A DNA stretch of 20,481 bases from an uncultured Chloroflexota bacterium (GTDB taxonomy: Bacteria > Chloroflexota > UBA4733), in the NCBI GenBank assembly GCA_937967325.1, contig CALBSQ010000274.1:1-20481 (forward strand). Reading direction: 5' to 3'. The position numbers were made by a program, and so were the translations under genes. Shown here one piece after another: positions 14,490-20,481 of the stretch. The first letter of the stretch is position 1. Every line of letters begins with the position of its first letter. The notes beneath the pieces are model-generated. The model searched no databases. It was not told the DNA's origin and was given only the letters and a program-made list of their open reading frames with translations.

Positions 14490-15641
14490 CTACGACTCCA
14501 ACATCCACGTCTTGACGGTCGTGATGCGCGGGAAGCGGCCGGGCAGGCTACTCCAGCTATCGCCCCGGTCCAACGAGTAGAAGAGCTCGCCGGAGCTGGT
14601 GCCAAAGTACACGCCATACGGGTCGAGCGAGTCCACGGCCATACCGTCGCGCAGGACGTTCACGTAGCTGCTGGTCGGCAGGAAGTCGCCGGCGACGGGA
14701 TGCCAGCTCTCCCCACGGTCAATGGATTGGTACACCAGCATCTTGCCGCCGCGCATCACCCGCTGCTCGCTGTCCTTCAGCGGCATCAGGTACAGGTCGC
14801 CGCACTGGGAAACGCAGATCGGGAAGCCGAAACGTCCGTCCCCCTCGGCGCCCAGCCCTTCTTCGATCGGAAACCAGGTGTCCCCGCCATCGACGGACTT
14901 GTTGACCCCTCCGTGATCCTGCATATACATCACGTTCGAGGCGTTCGGATCCAGCGCGATCTTGTGCGCGCAAAAGCCGACTTCGCGGTCATCGCCATCG
15001 GTGGCCACCCGATTCAGCCCCTTGTTCCGCGTCACCCAGGTCTCTCCGCCGTTGTCCGTGCGGAAGACGCCCACCGACGATGCCGCCACCCAGATGCGCC
15101 GCGCGTTGTCCGGATCGACCAGTATGGTGTGCAGCCCCATGCCGCCGGCGCCCGGACCCCACTGTGGCCTGGTCGGGTGCTTCGTCAGGGCGTCGACCTC
15201 GCGCCACGTTTCGCCACGATCGTGGCTCACGAATAGCGAGGCGTCCTCGCAACCGGCATAGAAGGTGTCCGGCTGGCTTGCATGGCCGGGGACGAGCTGC
15301 CAGATCCGCCGCATGGTCCATTGGCGCGGCTCGCCAGACTCTCCCGGCACCCAGGCGAACTTCTGGAAGTCAAATTCCCGCTGCGGCGGGAAGCGCGGCC
15401 CTTCTTCTACGGGCCGCCAGTTCGCGCCAAAATCCTCGCTCACCTGGATCGTCGCGCCGCCGGACTGGTGGTGGGTGCCGGCCAGGATGCGCGGACCGTC
15501 GCGGCTATCCCCCAACAAGCTGTAGACTTCCCACCCACCCAGGTGCGGACCGGTCATCTGCCAGTCCCTTCGCCCTTCGTTCGAACGGAAGGTGAAGATC
15601 CCCTTGGTGGTCCCGATGAGCAATACGATCTGTGTAGCCAA
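14490..15641 (-). CDS. Asp-box (BNR/sialidase-like) beta-propeller protein A
   Basis: 383 residues from TTG 15641, supported by AGGAG (15649-15653) seven bases upstream. An ATG exists in frame at 15743, but it lies within the predicted -10 box, so it cannot be in the transcript. The protein opens with TQIVLLIGTTKGIFTFRS and carries six Asp boxes: SEDFGANW, SHDRGETW, TDNGGETW, SVDGGDTW, SIDRGESW and SLDRGDSW. A GMGLHTILVDPDNARRIWV block and a VLRDGMAVDSLDPYGVYFG block are shared with propeller B. No signal peptide is visible. It is the first gene of the propeller/MoaD/propeller operon. Annotated relatives tend to be called exo-alpha-sialidase, which the missing catalytic motifs do not support. 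Confidence 0.87.
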   Translation of the reverse strand: MATQIVLLIGTTKGIFTFRSNEGRRDWQMTGPHLGGWEVYSLLGDSRDGPRILAGTHHQSGGATIQVSEDFGANWRPVEEGPRFPPQREFDFQKFAWVPGESGEPRQWTMRRIWQLVPGHASQPDTFYAGCEDASLFVSHDRGETWREVDALTKHPTRPQWGPGAGGMGLHTILVDPDNARRIWVAASSVGVFRTDNGGETWVTRNKGLNRVATDGDDREVGFCAHKIALDPNASNVMYMQDHGGVNKSVDGGDTWFPIEEGLGAEGDGRFGFPICVSQCGDLYLMPLKDSEQRVMRGGKMLVYQSIDRGESWHPVAGDFLPTSSYVNVLRDGMAVDSLDPYGVYFGTSSGELFYSLDRGDSWSSLPGRFPRITTVKTWMLES

Positions 15642-15648
15642 CGCGTCA

Positions 15649-15653
15649 CTCCT
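15649..15653 (-). promoter_or_regulatory. Shine-Dalgarno that fixes the TTG start of propeller A
   Basis: AGGAG on the minus strand, seven bases before TTG 15641. It sets the start at the residue where homology to propeller B begins. Confidence 0.7.
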
Positions 15654-15739
15654 GTCCACTCTGCCGCGAGACGGCGCGGCGTTCGCCGTCGCACTGCCGG
15701 CCCCGGTCGTCAGCCCCGCCTGCCGGCTGCCCATGGGGA

Positions 15740-15768
15740 ACAATAGAACACTGGTTCCAGTTCGTCAA
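15740..15768 (-). promoter_or_regulatory. strong promoter of the propeller/MoaD operon with palindromic spacer
   Basis: Minus strand: TTGACG (15763-15768), 17-base spacer, TATTGT (15740-15745). The spacer contains the palindrome ACTGGAACCAGT (15750-15761), well placed for a repressor. A related motif occurs as an inverted pair at 13026-13043 and 13105-13122. Transcription should start near 15733, giving a ~90-base leader. Confidence 0.7.
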
Positions 15769-15821
15769 GAACATGCGTTCGGAACGTGACCATGGAACTA
15801 GCGTTGTTGGCGCGGCCGCCC

Positions 15822-16463
15822 CTACGACGCCGCGCTCCCATCGACCTGGGGCACGCTTTCAGTCCGGTCGTCGTACTTTCGAGCGATTTCGGAGTAGTCC
15901 CAGGCCAGGCGGCCGCTCCGCAAGTCGTCGATCACGCAGCGGACCCAGGCGAGCTCCGCCTGCATCATCGCGCGCGCGTACTCGGCCTCGAGCACGAGCA
16001 CCCGGTCGAGCCTGGGGACCTGGCGCTGCAGGTGCGCGTCCATGCCGGTGAGCTCTGCCTGCAGCGAGTGCGCGCGCGCCTGGAGCGCCTCCAGGACCAC
16101 CGCCGGAGTGAGGCGAGCGACGTTGCCTACGGCCGCCAGGAACTGCGAGGGCTCCCGTGTCGGCTGCGCCAGCAGCTCGCTTAGCCAGGCTACCGTCTCC
16201 TGCCTGCCCTGCTCCGTCAGCCGATAGATGGTGCGCTCTGGACGGCGGCCCTCCCGACTCGTCTCCACCACCTCGATCAGGCCGCCCCGTTGCAGTTGCT
16301 CGATGGCGTGATACAGCGAGCCGCGCCGCAGGTCGAACAGCTCGTCCTTGCGCCGCTCGTGCATGAGGCGCTGGATCTCGTAGGGGTGCATCGATCCCTT
16401 CCAGAGCAGACACAGGACCGTGAGCGCCCAGAGGTTGCGGGAGGCGGGGCGGCGATAGCTCAT
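15822..16463 (-). CDS. PadR-family transcriptional regulator
   Basis: 213 residues. The winged helix covers about residues 8-95: LWALTVLCLLWKGSMHPYEIQRLM, then GSLYHAIEQLQRGGLIEVVE, then the wing GRRPERTIYRLTEQGRQE. The region from ~100 to 195 is a helical dimerisation domain (LTPAVVLEALQARAHSLQAELTGMDAHL...) of the PadR_N plus Vir_act_alpha_C type. These repressors usually sense a small ligand or antibiotic. It starts at ATG 16463 and is divergent from the SIR2/nSTAND unit across 48 bases, so it is the natural candidate to control that unit and itself. No transporter lies beside it, which is atypical for the family. Confidence 0.88.
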   Translation of the reverse strand: MSYRRPASRNLWALTVLCLLWKGSMHPYEIQRLMHERRKDELFDLRRGSLYHAIEQLQRGGLIEVVETSREGRRPERTIYRLTEQGRQETVAWLSELLAQPTREPSQFLAAVGNVARLTPAVVLEALQARAHSLQAELTGMDAHLQRQVPRLDRVLVLEAEYARAMMQAELAWVRCVIDDLRSGRLAWDYSEIARKYDDRTESVPQVDGSAAS

Positions 16464-16511
16464 GTGATATAGCTCTATTCATTACGCTTGCTTGAACTGT
16501 ATCATAGCAGT
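16464..16511. promoter_or_regulatory. divergent promoter/operator region between padR-like and SIR2 genes
   Basis: This 48-base spacer is strikingly AT-rich for the window. It holds an imperfect palindrome around AGCT (ATATAGCTCTAT, 16469-16480) next to the PadR start and a possible plus-strand -10 TATCAT (16499-16504) before the SIR2 ATG. The string GATAGCTCAT at 16454-16463 is shared in part with the multicopper oxidase upstream region (ATAGCTCAT, 19300-19308). Operator status is an inference. Confidence 0.45.
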
Positions 16512-17486
16512 ATGACCAGTTCGCCCGATCCCCCGACGGCGCCTACCATCCCATTCGGCATCATGGCCGACTGCTTTCGCACCCACACGGTCGTCCCCTT
16601 CCTTGGCTCCGCCGCTTCCTTCGTCGGCGCGCCGGCCGAAGGGGCGCTCCCCAGCGGCAAGGCCTTTGCCCGGCTCCTGGCCGAGAAGTCCGGCTATCCC
16701 GGTCCCGTCACCGACGCGCTCACCAAGATAGCGCAGTTTCTCGAAGAGATCCCTGCCGACCGGTCGTTCCTCTTGGGTGAGGTGATGGAGCGCTTCGACC
16801 ACGGCGTCCCGCCCGACTATCGTACCGCCTTCACCGACTTCCTGACCCAGCTCCCCATCGAGGGCATGCCACGGCTCATCTTGACGACTAACTACGACAC
16901 CCTGGTGGAGCGCATCTTCGAGCGGCGCGGCATCCCCTATCTCGTCATCTCCCACGTGATGCGCGGGTCGAAATACGCTGGGCGCTTGATCGTCTACAAC
17001 GCCCTGGATCAACCGCTGGATAGCACGACGATCCTGCCGCCGCGCCGGATCGAGGAGCAGCTGGCCGAGCTCAACACGCGCACGCCGCCGCCGATCATCG
17101 TCTACAAGATGCACGGCACCGCGCGCCTACTCGCCGAGTCCGGCATGCTCGACTCCGTCGTGCTGACGGAGAACGACTACATCGAGTTCCTGGCCGGGGA
17201 TACGCTGCAGCGCATCCCGCTGGCGGTGCTGAAGACCTTGCGGACGAGCCGCCTGCTCTTCCTCGGCTACTCGCTGGAAGATTGGAACTTCCGTGTGCTG
17301 CTCCGTCGCCTCTCCATGCTGCAACAGCAAGAGCAGTCGGGTCAGCAGCGGCATTGGGCCTGCATCCTACACGCCGACGAGGTGGAGACCAGGTTCTGGG
17401 AGCGGCGCGGCGTCAATCTGTACCACCAGAGTCTCGACGTTTTCCTCGCCCGGCTTGGCGAGGCCATCACGGCGCTGACCCGATGA
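16512..17486 (+). CDS. SIR2-like domain protein (predicted NADase-type effector)
   Basis: 324 residues from ATG 16512; a TTG at 16488 is in frame but lies in the operator region. The SIR2_2-type NAD pocket is present: VVPFLGSAAS (27-36; the GAGxS loop), LILTTNYDTLVER (122-134; Asn127, Asp129), YKMHGT (198-203; His201 as the catalytic histidine), VVLTENDYIEFL (217-228) and LLFLGYSLEDWNFRVLL (248-264). In anti-phage proteins of the DSR, Thoeris ThsA and Avs type, this SIR2 version cleaves NAD+ and stops growth after infection; it does not deacetylate proteins. The protein is soluble and has little beyond the SIR2 fold, so it must get its trigger from a partner. Its TGA overlaps the ATG of the nSTAND gene by four bases. 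Confidence 0.85.
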   Translation: MTSSPDPPTAPTIPFGIMADCFRTHTVVPFLGSAASFVGAPAEGALPSGKAFARLLAEKSGYPGPVTDALTKIAQFLEEIPADRSFLLGEVMERFDHGVPPDYRTAFTDFLTQLPIEGMPRLILTTNYDTLVERIFERRGIPYLVISHVMRGSKYAGRLIVYNALDQPLDSTTILPPRRIEEQLAELNTRTPPPIIVYKMHGTARLLAESGMLDSVVLTENDYIEFLAGDTLQRIPLAVLKTLRTSRLLFLGYSLEDWNFRVLLRRLSMLQQQEQSGQQRHWACILHADEVETRFWERRGVNLYHQSLDVFLARLGEAITALTR

Positions 17487-19027
17487 ACCCCTATCCCGGG
17501 CTGCGCCCATTCCGTGCCGATGAGGCGGCGCTGTTCACCGGACGCGAGATGGTCGCGGAGACGGTCGCCACCCGGCTCCGGCTCTCACCGATCACGTTGC
17601 TGTTCGCCCGCAGCGGCGTGGGCAAGTCCTCCTTCCTGACCTGCCGGCTGATCCCACTGCTCGCAGAGACATCGCGTGTTCGCTATCTGAACGAATGGGA
17701 CGCCACGCCCCCGGAAGTCATGATCGAGCAAGAGGTGGGCTCCTTGCAAGGCGGCTACGGCGAATTCAGCGAGCGTCCCGTGCTCATCCTCGACCAGTTC
17801 GAGGACCTCTTCAAGCTGCCGTCCAATCGCGACGGCCTGTGGGACACGCTGGCGGGGCTGGTCAACATCCACGACGCGCCCGTCAGCGTCCTCGTCAGCA
17901 TGCGCGAAGAGTGGCTGGGCGCTTGGGAAGAGGCGACCGACTACCTGCCCGACGCGCTGTCGTCACTGGTGCGCCTATCCCCGTTGACCGACGGCGAGCT
18001 ACGGCGAGCGGTGCTGCGTCCGGCCGAGGTCGAAGGGTCCGTGGCCGTCTCGGCGGACCTCGTGCCGTTCCTGCTGGACGATCTTCGGCGGCCGAGCGCC
18101 TACGGCCTCGGCGGCGCCTACGTCGAGCCGGGCCTGCTGCAACTGGTCTGTCGGCGCCTGTGGGACGAGGCAGCGGCATCCGCCGAGCGGGCTATGGATG
18201 TTGCCCTCTACACGCGACTCGGCCGGTCCGAGCAGATCGAGCGGGAGTTCATCTGGAGCGACCTCGGCAGCGCCGGCCAGCCAGCCGGGATATTCACGGC
18301 GGCTGAGCGTCTGGTCTGGGTCGGCCTCACTCGCTATCTCATGGCCGCGCCCGGCGTCAAAGCGGTCGTCGGAGCGGATTCGCTGGCGCGGCGGTTGCAG
18401 TGGCGTGACCTCGGCGCAGCCGGCCCGGCAGTCATGGCAGCCAGCGTTGGTCGAAGGAGCCGCGGCTACCTCAGAGCCAGCCCTGAGCTGCGCGGCGAAC
18501 CGCCGGCCGATGTCGTCGCCCTCATCGACCGAGTCCTCAAGAAAGGCGCGGACCTCGGCTTCTTGAAGCAGCAGAGCGGCACGGTCGCAGCCGCCGAGGC
18601 GAACGTCCCGGCGCCGGACGAAGCGCGGCGCTACGAGCTCGCGCACGATGCCCTGGGCGAGCTGTTCCAACAGTTCGCGGTGGAGTTTCAGGGCTGGATG
18701 CGGCAGCGAGTCGCCATCCTCTTCGGTGGGCTGATCGGTCTACTGATCGTCTTGCCGCTCTTCGTCAACTCCTGGCATCAGCACGGGTTTGCCGGCGCGG
18801 TGGGGTCCCTGCTGGCGGGCGCGGCGCTGGTGACCATCATCTGGGGCCTCCGGCGCTTGTTCGGTCTTGCGGTCGAGCTCCTCGTCTACCCACTGGTGCG
18901 CCGGCTCGCTAGCGGGCGCATGCCGCTGGAACGGGAGCAGCCGGGGCGCCCTGCGTCCAGGACCCCGCGCGCGCGAGCCGACGGCCGGGCGAAATTGCCC
19001 GGCGGGCGACGGAGGTTCAGGAATTAG
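17483..19027 (+). CDS. nSTAND1-type NTPase with C-terminal membrane anchor
   Basis: 514 residues from ATG 17483 (ATGA overlap with the SIR2 stop). The N-terminus NPYPGLRPFRADEAALFTGRE (shown to position 2-22) is the diagnostic nSTAND1 entry motif. Walker A is ARSGVGKSS (42-50, Lys48), with Ala in place of the first Gly. Walker B is PVLILDQFEDLF (99-110, Asp104). VSVLVSMREEWL (~134-145) is the sensor-1-like strand, and YELAHDALGELF (~384-395) the winged-helix end of the NTPase module. Two membrane helices follow (~409-429, ~435-456), then a basic Arg/Pro tail (477-514). The WD40, TPR or other sensor repeats usual in STAND proteins are absent. With the SIR2 protein this resembles a two-component defence or abortive-infection system at the membrane. 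Confidence 0.83.
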   Translation: MNPYPGLRPFRADEAALFTGREMVAETVATRLRLSPITLLFARSGVGKSSFLTCRLIPLLAETSRVRYLNEWDATPPEVMIEQEVGSLQGGYGEFSERPVLILDQFEDLFKLPSNRDGLWDTLAGLVNIHDAPVSVLVSMREEWLGAWEEATDYLPDALSSLVRLSPLTDGELRRAVLRPAEVEGSVAVSADLVPFLLDDLRRPSAYGLGGAYVEPGLLQLVCRRLWDEAAASAERAMDVALYTRLGRSEQIEREFIWSDLGSAGQPAGIFTAAERLVWVGLTRYLMAAPGVKAVVGADSLARRLQWRDLGAAGPAVMAASVGRRSRGYLRASPELRGEPPADVVALIDRVLKKGADLGFLKQQSGTVAAAEANVPAPDEARRYELAHDALGELFQQFAVEFQGWMRQRVAILFGGLIGLLIVLPLFVNSWHQHGFAGAVGSLLAGAALVTIIWGLRRLFGLAVELLVYPLVRRLASGRMPLEREQPGRPASRTPRARADGRAKLPGGRRRFRN

Positions 19028-19028
19028 C

Positions 19029-19204
19029 GCGGCGTTGCCGGCGGGGGTGTAGGGGCTGGCCTTGTGCCTGCCCTGGTTCCCCTATCAGTCGGAAGGGCCT
19101 TCCGGCAGGCGACGCCACCGCCGACGGCCATAGGTCGACGCGGTCTGTGCGGTCAAAAGGGCAGGCACAAGGCCAGCCTCTACACCCCCCGCCGGCAACG
19201 CCGC
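19029..19204. repeat. long inverted repeat, copy 3 (45/46-base arms)
   Basis: Arms 19029-19073 and 19159-19204 pair over 45-46 bases with one single-base indel and one mismatch (G opposite T), flanking an 85-base centre. The core is the same as copy 1 (TGTAGGGGCTGGCCTTGTGC, TGCCTGCCC). It starts two bases after the nSTAND stop codon, so besides being a dispersed element it may end that transcript. The centre has no gene. Confidence 0.85.
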
Positions 19205-19289
19205 AAGAAAGACTGAACGTTCACATGCCGCCGGCTGGTGGAGCCGGGTCAATCAGGAGAAACACCGAGTGTCGGCTTCTCCATCTCCG

Positions 19290-19320
19290 TTGTGATAGCA
19301 TAGCTCATCATAGCTATATT
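19290..19320 (+). promoter_or_regulatory. candidate promoter/operator for the multicopper oxidase
   Basis: TTGTGA (19290-19295) and TATATT (19315-19320) with a 19-base spacer form a weak promoter candidate. The spacer carries ATAGCTCATCATAGCTAT, a near-palindrome that shares ATAGCTCAT with the region in front of the PadR gene. The promoter score is modest because the spacer is long. Confidence 0.4.
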
Positions 19321-19406
19321 AGGCGAGCTATGTCGAGGGAGCCGCGGCATGCCACGACATCGGCTCGCAACTGCCTCGCCGCACGCATCGAAGGGAACAG
19401 AGAGCC

Positions 19407-20481
19407 TTGCGCAGCAAACGCGGATGGACCCGGCGAAGGTTCCTCACGGTAGGGGGAGTTGGCAGCGCGGCGCTGGTGGTTGCGGGGGCGACTCGGATAG
19501 TCGGCACGGCGAACGCCAGCCATTCCCAGGGCCCGGTCATCGCGTCCTTCCAGGCTCCCTTGCCCATCCCACCGGTGCTCAATCCGGTGCGGAGCGACGC
19601 TGACACCGACTACTACGAGATCGCCCAGCAGGAAGCGAAAGTGGAGATCCTGCCAGGCGTCCAGACGACAATCTGGGGCTACAACGGGATGTTTCCCGGC
19701 CCGACCATCGAGACCCGGCGCGGACGCAAGGTCGCCATCCGGCAGACCAATCGCCTGCCGTCACTGGGTGGCGTGAAGGCCGCCTACGTGTGCGGCGACG
19801 GCCAGCATGCGACGGCGCAGGGCCTTCCGGTGCTGTCTCCCGCCGATCTAGCAAGTGCGTCGGTGGTCCACTTGCACGGGGGCGTGACGCCCTCGGAGTC
19901 CGACGGCTTCCCCACCGACCTGATCCCGCCCGGCGGCTTCAAGGACTACACGTACCCGAACGACCAGCGTGCCACGACCCTCTTCTACCACGACCACGCC
20001 ATGAACACGACGGCCTACCACAACTATATGGGCCTCGCCGGCCTCTACATCGTCCACGACGACGTAGAGGATCGGCTGCCGCTGCCCAAGGGGGCGTACG
20101 ACGTTCCGCTCATCTTGCAGGATCGCTCCTTCACGCCCGACGGACAGTTCCTCCTCAAGAACGACCAGTTCTTCGCGGATGAGAACACCATCCTGGTCAA
20201 CGGCGCTCCCTGGCCACACTTCGAGGTGGCCGCCCGCAAGTACCGCTTCCGCATCCTCAACGCCTCTAACTCGCGGCCGTACATCCTGGCGCTCAGCTCC
20301 GGCAAGCCGCTCGTCCAGATCGCCACCGACGGCGGGTTGATGGCGGCGCCGGCTCCGAGCGCCAGCATCCCGCTCAGCCCGGCCGAGCGCATCCAGGTCG
20401 TCATCGACTTCGCCGACTACCCCGTTGGCAGCCAGGTGGTGCTGCAGAACGGCAACAAGCAAGGCCAGATGAGCCAGGTCA
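19407..20481 (+). CDS. Tat-exported multicopper oxidase, CotA/bilirubin-oxidase-like (3' end outside window)
   Basis: 358 residues are visible; the frame runs off the right edge. The only usable start is TTG 19407: an in-frame TAG at 19320 closes the frame upstream and there is no ATG or GTG before the signal peptide. The N-terminus is a twin-arginine signal (TRRRFLTVGG), a hydrophobic core and an ANA-type cleavage site. The mature part begins LPIPPVLNPV and continues with GYNGMFPGPTIETRRG, VVHLHGGVTPSESDGFPTD (first HxH copper pair), TTLFYHDHAMNTTAYHNYMGLAGLYIV (second HxH plus following His), PLILQDRSF and FRILNASNSRPY. These are the first two cupredoxin domains of a laccase/CotA-like oxidase that oxidises phenols, bilirubin or metals with O2. 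The type 1 copper site is beyond the window. Confidence 0.9.
   Translation, partial: MRSKRGWTRRRFLTVGGVGSAALVVAGATRIVGTANASHSQGPVIASFQAPLPIPPVLNPVRSDADTDYYEIAQQEAKVEILPGVQTTIWGYNGMFPGPTIETRRGRKVAIRQTNRLPSLGGVKAAYVCGDGQHATAQGLPVLSPADLASASVVHLHGGVTPSESDGFPTDLIPPGGFKDYTYPNDQRATTLFYHDHAMNTTAYHNYMGLAGLYIVHDDVEDRLPLPKGAYDVPLILQDRSFTPDGQFLLKNDQFFADENTILVNGAPWPHFEVAARKYRFRILNASNSRPYILALSSGKPLVQIATDGGLMAAPAPSASIPLSPAERIQVVIDFADYPVGSQVVLQNGNKQGQMSQV

Larger units (their letters stand above)
19028..19406. other. 379-base intergenic region before the multicopper oxidase
   Basis: The first half is inverted-repeat copy 3. The second half (19205-19406) is non-coding and contains an AT-rich stretch at 19290-19320 with repeated ATAGCT/AGCTAT strings. 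There is no supported gene. Confidence 0.65.

Noticed and set aside
15642..15743. A 34-codon N-terminal extension of propeller A starting at ATG 15743.
   Set aside because: The ATG falls in the predicted -10 box and has no SD. A strong SD and homology to propeller B both start at TTG 15641.
19848..20462. A 204-codon minus-strand frame.
   Set aside because: It is antisense to the multicopper oxidase, which has clear HxH copper motifs in the plus strand; the minus translation is Val/Glu/Arg-rich without motifs.

Overview
The window is GC-rich, densely packed bacterial DNA. The start signals are mixed (ATG, GTG and TTG) and the better promoters match the sigma-70 consensus closely. The protein types fit a Chloroflexota-like, possibly Thermomicrobia-type, genome: Tat-exported lipoproteins, Asp-box beta-propellers, a CotA-like multicopper oxidase, and small proteins with GSGxPDP or FxxW motifs. 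Intergenic inverted repeats carrying a 'TAGGGGC...TGCCTGCCCTG' core point the same way. The assignment is an inference from style; there is no rRNA or other marker gene. No tRNA, CRISPR array or intact insertion sequence was seen.

Layout. 1-2.1 kb: the 3' end of a PEP-utilising (phosphohistidine-domain) enzyme and two small orphan genes. 2.0-4.8 kb, minus strand: ChrB-like protein, a strong promoter, an FTR1/COG4280-like membrane protein, a 67-aa membrane protein and an alpha/beta hydrolase. 4.9-7.05 kb, minus: an overlapping pair, a dihydrodipicolinate synthase-family aldolase and an NAD-dependent epimerase-like protein. 7.1-7.85 kb, plus: a decayed toxin-antitoxin-like pair (N-truncated PIN protein, frameshifted ribbon-helix-helix protein). 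8.0-9.2 kb, minus: a class III aminotransferase of the glutamate-1-semialdehyde aminomutase type. 9.6-12.2 kb, minus: an M50-like membrane metallopeptidase and an orphan sugar-binding lipoprotein behind a near-consensus promoter. 12.3-12.8 kb, plus: two gene remnants (enolase-superfamily N-terminus; quinone oxidoreductase with an internal deletion).

13.1-15.8 kb, minus: a compact three-gene operon in which a ubiquitin-like MoaD/ThiS protein ending in Gly-Gly lies between two Asp-box beta-propeller proteins. The gaps are one base each and one strong promoter drives the set. 15.8-19.0 kb: a PadR regulator divergent from a two-gene unit made of a SIR2-like NADase-type protein and a membrane-anchored nSTAND NTPase, overlapping by ATGA. 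This looks like an abortive-infection or anti-phage module. 19.4 kb to the end: the N-terminal two thirds of a Tat-exported multicopper oxidase.

The two most promising and least explained units are the propeller/MoaD/propeller operon and the SIR2 plus membrane-nSTAND pair. The middle of the window (7-13 kb) shows erosion: several truncated genes, one frameshift, and two of the three long inverted repeats.
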